From: Bacteroidota bacterium
Lineage (GTDB): Bacteria > Bacteroidota > Bacteroidia > Cytophagales > Thermoflexibacteraceae
DNA: 39,659 bases
Reading direction: 5' to 3'
NCBI GenBank assembly: GCA_004292785.1
Contig: RDXG01000253.1
Coordinates: 1 to 39,659 of the forward strand
Of this stretch, positions 33,661-39,659 are shown piece by piece. The position numbers and the translations under genes are program-made. Positions within the stretch are counted from its first letter, which is position 1; the number at the start of each line of letters is the position of its first letter. Under the pieces are notes generated by a model. It was given only the letters and a program-made list of their open reading frames with translations. It was not told the origin of the DNA and made no database searches.

Positions 33661-34407
33661 ATGGACAAAAACAATAAACTTGTAGCCCTTGTAACAGGCT
33701 CAACTGGTGGCTTAGGAACGGCAATGTGCCAAAGACTTTCTAGAGATGGCTATACCGTAATCGGAAATTATAGCAATGCAGAAAAAGCTAAAAAATGGTT
33801 GGAAGACCAAAAAGCTCTCGGTTATGATTTTAAAATGTATCAAGCAGATGTTTCTGATTATGATTCTGTTGGAAACATGATCAAACAGATCGAAGCCGAA
33901 ATTGGAACTGTTGACGTGTTGGTAAACAATGCAGGGATTACCAGAGATGGTCAATTTAGAAAAATGACCAAAGAAAGTTGGGATGCGGTTTTGAAAACCA
34001 ATTTATACAGCGTTTTTAACTGCTCGCGCCATGTGATCAACCAAATGATTGAACAAAGTTTTGGTAGAATCATCAATATTTCTTCGGTAAATGGTCAAAG
34101 AGGACAATTTGGACAAGCTAATTATTCAGCAGCCAAAGCGGGAATGCACGGTTTTACAAAAACATTGGCAATGGAAGTTGCTCGCAAAAGCATTACCGTA
34201 AACACCATTTCACCAGGTTATATTGGTACGGACATGGTTATGGCAATAGCGGAAGATGTCAGAAACAAAATTGTGGCAGAAATTCCGATTGGCAGACTTG
34301 GTGGCACAGAAGAAATTGCACATTTAGTTTCTTTTTTGGCTTCAAAACAAGCTAGTTTCATTACAGGAGCAAATTATGCAATCAACGGAGGACAGCACGT
34401 TTATTAA
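33661..34407 (+). CDS. phaB: Acetoacetyl-CoA reductase-like short-chain dehydrogenase
   Basis: The 248-residue protein is a classical SDR: cofactor loop TGSTGGLG (12-19), NNAG (89-92), catalytic Ser142, Tyr155 and Lys159 in NYSAAKAG. The stretch AGITRDGQFRKMTKESWDAV with NLYSVFNCSR and SPGYIGTDMV is specific to PhaB-type acetoacetyl-CoA reductases rather than FabG. It reduces acetoacetyl-CoA to (R)-3-hydroxybutyryl-CoA with NADPH, the second step of polyhydroxybutyrate synthesis. The partner genes phaA (thiolase) and phaC (synthase) are not in the window. A strong terminator follows directly. Confidence 0.87.
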   Translation: MDKNNKLVALVTGSTGGLGTAMCQRLSRDGYTVIGNYSNAEKAKKWLEDQKALGYDFKMYQADVSDYDSVGNMIKQIEAEIGTVDVLVNNAGITRDGQFRKMTKESWDAVLKTNLYSVFNCSRHVINQMIEQSFGRIINISSVNGQRGQFGQANYSAAKAGMHGFTKTLAMEVARKSITVNTISPGYIGTDMVMAIAEDVRNKIVAEIPIGRLGGTEEIAHLVSFLASKQASFITGANYAINGGQHVY

Positions 34408-34424
34408 TCCAATCTTAAAAGTAC

Positions 34425-34455
34425 AAATTTATAAGGCTTCGAGCCTTATAAATTT
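34425..34455 (+). terminator. Terminator after phaB
   Basis: 14-bp perfect stem AAATTTATAAGGCT (34425-34438) / AGCCTTATAAATTT (34442-34455) with a TCG loop. Confidence 0.75.
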
Positions 34456-34481
34456 TAAAGTATAATGAAATTTTCTTTTCA

Positions 34482-34517
34482 TATATTTGCAAAAAATAGG
34501 TAAAATACTTATCTTTG
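34482..34517 (+). promoter_or_regulatory. Promoter(s) of rpsU
   Basis: TTTG (34486-34489), 20-nt spacer, TATCTTTG (34510-34517). The same TTTG is the end of TATATTTG (34482-34489), so a second upstream -7 box is nested in it. Leader from the proximal promoter ~26 nt. Confidence 0.7.
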
Positions 34518-34549
34518 CAAAATTTTTTTATTTAAACATCTTTATTTTT

Positions 34550-34747
34550 ATGTTAATTATCAGCATCAAAGACAACGAGGCTATTGATAAAGCCCTTAAA
34601 AGATTCAAAAAGAAATTCGAAAAAACAGGCGTTCTTAAACAATTACGTTCTAGAAGTTTCTTTCAAAAAGGATCAATTACCAAACGTCAAACTCGTTTGC
34701 GTGCCGCTTACAAGGAAAAAACGTATCATACAGAATCTAACGCATAG
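34550..34747 (+). CDS. rpsU: Ribosomal protein S21
   Basis: The 65-residue basic protein matches bS21: MLIISIKDNEAIDKALKRFKK at the start and a C-terminal run of Lys/Arg with TRLRAAYKEK. It is part of the 30S subunit and helps base pairing near the anti-Shine-Dalgarno end of 16S rRNA. The open frame extends to 34487, but promoters at 34482-34517 lie inside that extension, and bS21 proteins start at this Met, so 34550 is the start. It is a single gene between two strong terminators. Confidence 0.95.
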   Translation: MLIISIKDNEAIDKALKRFKKKFEKTGVLKQLRSRSFFQKGSITKRQTRLRAAYKEKTYHTESNA

Positions 34748-34752
34748 TTAGC

Positions 34753-34784
34753 AAACCTTATAAGAAACCGAACTTATAAGGTTT
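34753..34784 (+). terminator. Rho-independent terminator of rpsU
   Basis: AAACCTTATAAG (34753-34764) / CTTATAAGGTTT (34773-34784), 8-nt loop, followed by ATTTTTT. A textbook terminator 5 nt after the stop. Confidence 0.85.
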
Positions 34785-35029
34785 ATTTTTTGCCAACTTC
34801 AAACAAAATGCTAGAGAAAATTCATGAATAGTGTTTAACGTTTGCTGTAATTTTAGTGTTTTTGTATAAGTCCTAACTCCTCTCCTATTTCCAAAATTTA
34901 TCAAGTCATAAACTTTTATCAGGTTATTTTTTCAAGACTAAAAACTCTTTTTCAATCTTGGGAAATAATTTTAGAAAATCATGCAAAAATTACAAAATTA
35001 ATTCTTAAATTTTCAAAATTTTTAAGCCA

Positions 35030-36466
35030 ATGAATCGCAGAGAAGCCATTAAATCGACAGGCATTTTAGCCTCCTCGATATTTTTAAGTCCACAACTCAT
35101 AAATCAAGAACAAGAAATGTCTTATTCAAAAACAGATTTCGGAAAAGATTTTCACTGGGGAACAGCCACAGCTTCCTATCAAGTTGAGGGTGCGTACCAA
35201 ACAGACGGCAGAGGAATGTCTATTTGGGACACACTAAGCCATATTTCGGGCAAAGTAAAAAACAATGACACAGGAGATGTGGCTTGCGATTTTTACAACC
35301 GCTACGAATCGGATTTGGAAATTATGAAATCCATGAATTTCAATGCTTTCCGTTTTTCTATTTCTTGGAGCAGAATTTTGCCCGAAGGTACAGGAAAAAT
35401 TAACCCCAAAGGCATCGAATTTTATCATAAACTCATCGACAAATGTTTGAGTTTGGGAATTACGCCCTTTATTACCATTTATCATTGGGATTTGCCACAA
35501 ACCCTCGAAGACAAAGGAGGTTGGACAAACCGCGAAATTTTGAATTGGTTTGCCGAATATACCGAAATTTTGACTAAAGAATATGGAGCAAAAGTCAAAA
35601 ATTGGATGATCTTGAACGAACCCGTTATTTTTGGTGGTTTTGGCTATTTGATGGGACATTTTGCGCCGCAACGCAAAGGCTTAGAAAACTTTTTGCCCGC
35701 AGTGCATCACATTAGCATGGTGATGGGCGTGGCAGGCAGAATTGTTAGAAAAAACGTTGAAAAAGCTATCGTAGGAACTACTTTTTCTTGTGGTGTGATC
35801 GACCCTTTAAAAGATACAAAAGAAGACAAACAAGGAGCAGCGGCACAAGATGCCTATTGGAATCGTATGTTTATCGAGCCTGTTTTGGGGTTGGGTTATC
35901 CAAAAGAAACCTTAAAATGGTTGGAAGGAATTGACAAATATGTTCAAGAAGGCGACATGGAAAAATTGCCTTTTGACTTCGATTTTGTAGGCGTACAAAA
36001 CTATTCGAGAATGGTAGTTACTCACGATCCAAATGACAAATTATTTGGAAGCAGAGGAGTAGATTTGAAAAAAGAGTTGAAAATTAATGAAAAAGATATT
36101 ACTTCGATTGGCTGGGAAGTTTACCCTGAAGGAATTTATAGAATCCTCAAACAATATGGCGCTTACAAAAATGTAAAGCAAATTATTGTTACAGAAAACG
36201 GGGCAGCGGGCAACGACAAAGAGTCCAAAAATGGAGAAGTAAACGATCCGCAAAGAGTAAAATATTACAAAGAATACCTAAAAAACGTTCTCAAAGCCAA
36301 AAAAGAGGGCGTAAATGTGGGTGGTTATTTTGCTTGGTCATACATGGACAATTTTGAGTGGATGGAAGGCTACAGCCAACGTTTTGGAATTGTATATGTA
36401 GATTATCCCACGCAAAAACGAATTATTAAAGATTCTGGAAAATGGTTTAAGGAATTTTTGAAATAA
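35030..36466 (+). CDS. Glycoside hydrolase family 1 beta-glucosidase with a Tat-like signal
   Basis: The 478-residue protein is a complete GH1 enzyme: acid/base Glu197 in WMILNEPVIF, nucleophile Glu389 in IIVTENGAA, and the N-terminal FHWGTATASYQVEGA and C-terminal YFAWSYMDNFEWMEGY motifs. It cleaves terminal beta-glucosides (or related beta-glycosides). The first ~25 residues, MNRREAIKSTGILASSIFLS, look like a twin-arginine signal, which is unusual for GH1 enzymes, most of which are cytoplasmic. No transporter or other sugar gene is next to it. No clear promoter box was found upstream. It ends near a bidirectional terminator. Confidence 0.93.
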   Translation: MNRREAIKSTGILASSIFLSPQLINQEQEMSYSKTDFGKDFHWGTATASYQVEGAYQTDGRGMSIWDTLSHISGKVKNNDTGDVACDFYNRYESDLEIMKSMNFNAFRFSISWSRILPEGTGKINPKGIEFYHKLIDKCLSLGITPFITIYHWDLPQTLEDKGGWTNREILNWFAEYTEILTKEYGAKVKNWMILNEPVIFGGFGYLMGHFAPQRKGLENFLPAVHHISMVMGVAGRIVRKNVEKAIVGTTFSCGVIDPLKDTKEDKQGAAAQDAYWNRMFIEPVLGLGYPKETLKWLEGIDKYVQEGDMEKLPFDFDFVGVQNYSRMVVTHDPNDKLFGSRGVDLKKELKINEKDITSIGWEVYPEGIYRILKQYGAYKNVKQIIVTENGAAGNDKESKNGEVNDPQRVKYYKEYLKNVLKAKKEGVNVGGYFAWSYMDNFEWMEGYSQRFGIVYVDYPTQKRIIKDSGKWFKEFLK

Positions 36467-36533
36467 AAATACTTGATAATCAGGTTTATCCGAAACCTTT
36501 GAAAAGTTGGATAATTATTGCTCTTAAACTTTT

Positions 36534-36566
36534 ATAAATTCCAAATTTTTAAGGTTTGGAATTTAT
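36534..36566. terminator. Bidirectional terminator between GH1 and tryptophan dioxygenase genes
   Basis: 12-bp stem ATAAATTCCAAA (36534-36545) / TTTGGAATTTAT (36555-36566) with a 9-nt loop, located between convergent stops. Confidence 0.7.
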
Positions 36567-36570
36567 ATTT

Positions 36571-37512
36571 TTACCAACCAATTTTTTGTTTTCCCCAATT
36601 ATTGATCTCATCTTCTGACCATAAAAGCGGGAAAAAACGTCTTTGTTGATACTTTGGAGGCAGATATTTTTGCCAATTTGTACCACCTGTAGCTGCAATT
36701 ATGGTTTCTTTTTTTTGCAAATATTTCATGGCGGATTTCAAATGCGAACTTGCCCATTCGATGTTTGCCAAAGCGTCATAATCGTGTAATAATTTGGCAA
36801 TTTTTGTAGAATCAGGGAAGTTTTTTTGGAAAATTTGCCATAAATTTTTGTCTTGATATTCATACGCCAATTTGATCAATTTTGCAGAATATTTTTTCTC
36901 GAATTGTTGTAAAGTTAGTGTTTTTTGCCCTGTTGCCAATTCGGTTGCGCCTTTTTTCCAATACAATTTTTCGTAAATTTCGTCAATTCGGCTTTCTTCT
37001 ACCAAAGAAGTTAATTCTTCTCTTGCCACAATGTTGATCAAATCGGTAGAACAAATTTCGATCATGCGGTACTGAACCGACTGAAAACCACTTGCGGGCA
37101 ACAACGCCATTCTGTATTTGAGAAATTGCTCTTTGTCCATGCCACTGCCCATGATCTCAAAAGAATTGACTAATTGCTTAAAATAATTAATCATTCTTTT
37201 CAGGCGTTCAATAAACCACTGTTCAGTCAAATTTTTTTGCGAAGTAATTTGCTCAATTTCGTGCAAAATGAGGTTAAAATACAACTCCGTAATTTGATGA
37301 TAAGTAATAAAAATTTTTTCGTCTGCGAAGTCGGTTTTTGGGTTTTGCAAACTCAACAAAGTTTCCAAATGAATGTAATCCCAATAAGTTAAAAAATTGG
37401 AATACAGCAAACCGTCAAGATAAGCGGTCATATCCTGCCCCATACTTTGGTATTTTTGCTCCAATTTGGCAAGCTGATCCAAAATTGATTGCGGAATGTC
37501 TTTTTTGGGCAT
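36571..37512 (-). CDS. kynA: Tryptophan 2,3-dioxygenase
   Basis: The 313-residue all-helical protein aligns in order with TDO: TYWDYIHLETLLSLQ, then FITYHQITELYF (His72), KYRMALLPASGFQS (Arg134) and WASSHLKSAMKYL (His257), followed by ATGGTNW. The three key residues, as I recall them in the Xanthomonas enzyme (His55, Arg117, heme ligand His240), are all offset by 17, a strong internal check. It is a cytosolic heme enzyme opening tryptophan to N-formylkynurenine. No other kynurenine-pathway gene is in view. A TATCTTTG box at 37535-37542 gives a ~16-nt leader. Confidence 0.92.
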   Translation of the reverse strand: MPKKDIPQSILDQLAKLEQKYQSMGQDMTAYLDGLLYSNFLTYWDYIHLETLLSLQNPKTDFADEKIFITYHQITELYFNLILHEIEQITSQKNLTEQWFIERLKRMINYFKQLVNSFEIMGSGMDKEQFLKYRMALLPASGFQSVQYRMIEICSTDLINIVAREELTSLVEESRIDEIYEKLYWKKGATELATGQKTLTLQQFEKKYSAKLIKLAYEYQDKNLWQIFQKNFPDSTKIAKLLHDYDALANIEWASSHLKSAMKYLQKKETIIAATGGTNWQKYLPPKYQQRRFFPLLWSEDEINNWGKQKIGW

Positions 37513-37843
37513 ATTTATAGCGTATATTTTTACACAAAGATATAAAAAATAAGGAAATTTTATTTTTTTTCTACCACAGTATCAGTTTTGATATTTGTAA
37601 AATCTTCTTGCCAAATTTTAACTATTTTTTTCTATTTTTTTGATACAAATCATAGGAATCAATGACGATTTTTTGCATCTCTTACGGCTTTTATTTCCAA
37701 ATTAATTTCTTGACATTTTTGAAATTTTTTTTGCTGTTGTTTGTGTTCAAACAAACAACGGCAAAAGTGAACGATTTTTAGGAGCTGTGATTAGCTTGCA
37801 AATTCAAGGCATCATTTCGCAGTTTCAAAGGTGTGTTTTTTGT
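37513..37843. other. 331-bp intergenic region
   Basis: It holds the kynA -7 box and a stem GTTGTTTG/CAAACAAC near 37736-37760. The remainder has no convincing ORF; a short leftward reading starting MQKIVIDSYDLYQK near 37676 is gene-like but stops quickly, so it may be a gene remnant or chance. Confidence 0.45.
37535..37542 (-). promoter_or_regulatory. -7 box TATCTTTG for kynA
   Basis: Exact minus-strand TAnnTTTG match 23 nt upstream of the start codon; -33 TTTG not seen. Confidence 0.45.
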
Positions 37844-38491
37844 TTACAAAAGTTTAGTTTCTAAAATTTCTTTAAATTTGCGTAAAACGGCAATAATTTT
37901 TAGCAAATCTTCTTTTTGTGTGCAGTCAAAAGACTTAGAAATGCAGTATTTTTTTCCTTCCATAATTACAAATTCCCAATATTTTCCTGTAATGGTGCAA
38001 CCATAAACGGCTTTTTCGCTTTTATTTTTGTTTTGTGCAATCAAAAAAGCCTCTAAAAGTTGTGCCATAGGGTCGCCGTTGGGGTCGCGCTGTTTTTTCC
38101 ATTCTTGAAAATGAAAAAACGGAACTTGTGGCATATCCAAAATGCCTTTTGCCACCATAAAATCAGTTTTGGTTTTCAAAAAAATACCATCTATGGTAGT
38201 TTCTATCGTTTTTTCAAAATAAGTCTTAAATTTTGGGCTATCTCTTAAATTTCCCAGACGCAATACAAAACAAATAAATTTCATTTTTAAGTCTTCTTCT
38301 TGCCAACCGTCTATATCTTGAACTGCCTCCTGATAAATTTGCTCAAATAGTTCGTTTTCTGCGGCAGAAAGTGTGGTTTGGGCTTCTAACCATTCGTCTA
38401 ACAAAGGGAGTTTATTTTTTCCTACCAACCTAACCAAAGCAAACATATCAATAAGTTGGGCTTCTGAATAAGATTTGATTTTTTTTGCCAT
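37844..38491 (-). CDS. Conserved hypothetical protein with a PD-(D/E)XK-like motif
   Basis: The 215-residue soluble protein opens with a helical half (1-100) and then shows KTDFMVAKG, FFHFQEWKK and DPMAQLLEAFLIAQ. Asp110, Glu130 and Lys132 (D-X19-ExK) followed by a helix with Gln144 match the spacing seen in PD-(D/E)XK nuclease-fold proteins. The ending YCISKSFDCTQKEDLLKIIAVLRKFKEILE resembles a protein family I recall as multi-copy in Cytophagales and Saprospirales, function unknown. Nuclease activity is an inference, not established. A TATTTTTG box at 38508-38515 supports the start. Confidence 0.7.
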   Translation of the reverse strand: MAKKIKSYSEAQLIDMFALVRLVGKNKLPLLDEWLEAQTTLSAAENELFEQIYQEAVQDIDGWQEEDLKMKFICFVLRLGNLRDSPKFKTYFEKTIETTIDGIFLKTKTDFMVAKGILDMPQVPFFHFQEWKKQRDPNGDPMAQLLEAFLIAQNKNKSEKAVYGCTITGKYWEFVIMEGKKYCISKSFDCTQKEDLLKIIAVLRKFKEILETKLL

Positions 38492-38507
38492 AATTTTTTT
38501 GTTTTGA

Positions 38508-38515
38508 CAAAAATA
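38508..38515 (-). promoter_or_regulatory. -7 box TATTTTTG for the 38491 gene
   Basis: Exact minus-strand TAnnTTTG match; predicted leader ~10 nt. Confidence 0.4.
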
Positions 38516-38557
38516 CGAAAATATCTACAAAAAAAATGTTTTCCTAAATTTTTACAA

Positions 38558-38682
38558 AAAATAGTCTAAAAGCCTTTTTTTAGCATCAAAAGCGATCTTC
38601 TGTTGGTACAAATTCTATTAAAATAGTCTAAAAGCCTTTTTTTAGCATCAAAAGCGATCTTCTGTTGGTACAAATTCTATTA
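38558..38682. repeat. Perfect 62-bp tandem duplication
   Basis: Two identical 62-bp copies, 38558-38619 and 38620-38681, sharing one further base at 38682. Starts can be recognised by ATAGTCTAAAAGCC at 38561 and 38623. The period is not a multiple of 3, so it is not an in-frame coding repeat. Confidence 0.9.
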
Positions 38683-38749
38683 CTTGCATAAATTAAATTT
38701 TTTTGGAACGCAAATTTTTGGTTTTTGTTTAAAAAAGGCTTTTTATTGC

Positions 38750-38771
38750 TGGCAGGCTGTTAAACCTGCCA
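38750..38771 (-). terminator. Terminator of the 38825 gene
   Basis: TGGCAGG (38750-38756) / CCTGCCA (38765-38771) with an 8-nt loop, 54 nt past the leftward stop; a GC-rich stem in an AT-rich region. Confidence 0.6.
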
Positions 38772-38824
38772 TCTGAAATTTGAAAATTTTATGCAATTTT
38801 TTCGCACAAATCAAATAATTTTTG

Positions 38825-39274
38825 TTACGAACTTTGCGCAATAAGTATCTGAATGAGTTTTTGGGTTTCGCCTGAACTAAAAATGCGCAATAATTCTTTT
38901 TCAAAATGCTCTTGATCGCTAATTTCAAAAACTTCTCTTTTGTATTCCAACGCACAGGGAAAACCGTCTTGATTATAGTAAACAGACAACAAAGAACTTG
39001 TAAAATTATTAAGAAAAGGTGCTACAATATAAAAAGTACAACCAAAAATATAAGATTTTGGAAGTTCCGCTTTTCCTAATGAATTTAATTTGGAATCTGG
39101 TAACAGTTTTTTACGTTGCATCACTTTTTTTCCTTCCATTGCCTCTACATAAGCCTCAATAACATTTTTGGTTTTGTTTCCCAAATATTTTGCCTGCGCT
39201 TTAAGAATGGTGTAAGGATTTGTAATTTGGGGGTTAGTTTCTAACTCTCCCCATAAATCTTTTGATTTTTCCAT
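38825..39274 (-). CDS. Hypothetical protein
   Basis: The 149-residue soluble protein begins with MEKSKDLWGELETNP and a helical Lys/Glu-rich half (25-65), followed by predicted strands (SYIFGCTFYIVAPFL, SSLLSVYYNQDGFPCALEY) and a C-terminal helix. I do not recognise a family. Its ATG is 4 nt after the stop of the upstream endonuclease/exonuclease/phosphatase-like gene, so the two form one operon and may work together. It is followed by a GC-rich hairpin. Given the tight linkage to a nuclease-like gene, an accessory or immunity-like role is conceivable but unsupported. Confidence 0.65.
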   Translation of the reverse strand: MEKSKDLWGELETNPQITNPYTILKAQAKYLGNKTKNVIEAYVEAMEGKKVMQRKKLLPDSKLNSLGKAELPKSYIFGCTFYIVAPFLNNFTSSLLSVYYNQDGFPCALEYKREVFEISDQEHFEKELLRIFSSGETQKLIQILIAQSS

Positions 39275-39278
39275 GTTT

Positions 39279-39659
39279 TTAGTAATTTATTGAAAAAATA
39301 ATTGGTAAATGATAGGAAAATTTATTTTTATTTGGTAAATTATTTTTGTCTAAAAACGAATTTATGCCATCTGAGTCGAGAATTTGCAAATTTTTTTCTT
39401 CAAAAAAAGGAATTAAAGAAGGTCGAATCAGCACCTGATCAAACATATTCCAAAAATAACAAATAGGAATACTTTGCGAGTAATAATACGTTCCTGCTGT
39501 AAATTTACTCAAATCCCCCATAAAACTCCACATTGGGTTATAAAAAAATTCATGATTTTCATTTTCCACAATCCTATTTTCCTTTTTTGCAACTTCTCTG
39601 CTCATCACTGCATGAAAACCTGTAGTTTGTACCATAGCTTCTTGAAACGGATTCATATT
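39279..39659 (-). CDS. Endonuclease/exonuclease/phosphatase-family protein, C-terminal part
   Basis: The frame is open to the right edge, so only the last 126 residues are seen. It begins with NMNPFQEAM, which fits the end of the GDFN..P motif of the EEP superfamily, and continues with EFFYNPMWSFMGD, GTYYY, WNMFDQVLIRPSL and a final HLPIIF. These follow the EEP order. The usual catalytic SDH triad near the C-terminus reads SYH here (codons TCC TAT CAT), so the conserved Asp is replaced by Tyr. This suggests loss or change of catalytic activity, or a sequencing error. It overlaps nothing but leads directly into the 38825 gene. Confidence 0.75.
   Translation of the reverse strand, partial: NMNPFQEAMVQTTGFHAVMSREVAKKENRIVENENHEFFYNPMWSFMGDLSKFTAGTYYYSQSIPICYFWNMFDQVLIRPSLIPFFEEKNLQILDSDGINSFLDKNNLPNKNKFSYHLPIIFSINY

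Larger units (their letters stand above)
38492..38824. other. 333-bp intergenic region with tandem duplication and terminator
   Basis: It contains the -7 box at 38508-38515, the 62-bp duplication (38558-38682) and the hairpin at 38750-38771. A 13-codon leftward ORF (38648-38689, MQVIEFVPTEDRF) lies across the second repeat copy; it may be chance. No larger gene is supported. Confidence 0.55.

Noticed and set aside
38648-38689. 13-codon ORF MQVIEFVPTEDRF across the 62-bp repeat
   Set aside because: Too short to separate from chance, and the second copy of the repeat shifts frame; kept only as a note.
38743-38955. Leftward 70-aa ORF overlapping the 38825 gene
   Set aside because: Mostly an out-of-frame reading inside the 149-aa gene plus its terminator hairpin.
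1-39659. tRNA, rRNA, insertion sequences, integrase or phage genes
   Set aside because: No cloverleaf with CCA-type ends, rRNA segments, transposase motifs or terminal repeats were recognised on reading; a tRNAscan and ISfinder run would settle it.

Overview
The window looks like AT-rich chromosomal DNA of a free-living Bacteroidota, most likely a member of the Cytophagales. The evidence is gene content (TonB energy transducer, periplasmic-propeller and SpoIIE phosphatase receptors, a contractile-injection tape-measure protein, a type II DAHP synthase/chorismate mutase fusion, phenylalanine and tryptophan oxygenases) and promoter style. Many genes are preceded by the Bacteroidota box TAnnTTTG, in the best cases with TTTG 17-21 nt upstream. 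I used these boxes to correct several starts (4990, 15215, 20274, 25462, 34550). No rRNA, tRNA, CRISPR array, insertion sequence or integrase was recognised.

Layout. 1-6.3 kb: a truncated lipoprotein (-), a small membrane protein and a CNNM/CBS transporter (+), then a leftward group (TonB, cytidylate kinase, mini cytochrome b5, acyl carrier protein, orphan HlyD-type adaptor) and a rightward DAHP synthase/chorismate mutase. 6.3-15.2 kb, all leftward: a GAF-SpoIIE membrane phosphatase, a 1448-residue CHAT protease-nSTAND ATPase-TM-beta-propeller protein, a MarR-like regulator 28 nt upstream of it, a GC-richer nested palindrome, and a lipoprotein. 15.5-27.8 kb, rightward: a giant contractile-injection tape-measure protein with an unexpected secreted-type N-terminus, a propeller-SpoIIE receptor, an LptF/G permease, a small protein whose start codon lies in a hairpin, a GAF coiled-coil membrane protein and a lipoprotein cyclophilin. 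27.9-32.4 kb, leftward: ornithine aminotransferase, an RNA pseudouridine synthase with a 520-residue repetitive arm, and phenylalanine hydroxylase. 32.7-36.5 kb, rightward: CcmC-like protein, acetoacetyl-CoA reductase, ribosomal protein S21 and a Tat-type family 1 beta-glucosidase. 36.5 kb to the end, leftward: tryptophan 2,3-dioxygenase, a PD-(D/E)XK-like protein, a perfect 62-bp tandem duplication, a hypothetical protein and a truncated endonuclease/exonuclease/phosphatase-family protein.

How they may work together. Most genes are housekeeping or catabolic singletons. The strongest candidate for an under-described system is the MarR-CHAT-nSTAND-propeller pair at 9.3-14.4 kb. It has the parts expected of a sensor-ATPase-protease switch of the conflict or cell-death type, plus a dedicated regulator and an unusual structured intergenic element. 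The fused tape-measure gene, the repeat arm on the pseudouridine synthase and the 62-bp duplication are the other clear oddities. All functional statements rest on motif reading; no database search was possible.
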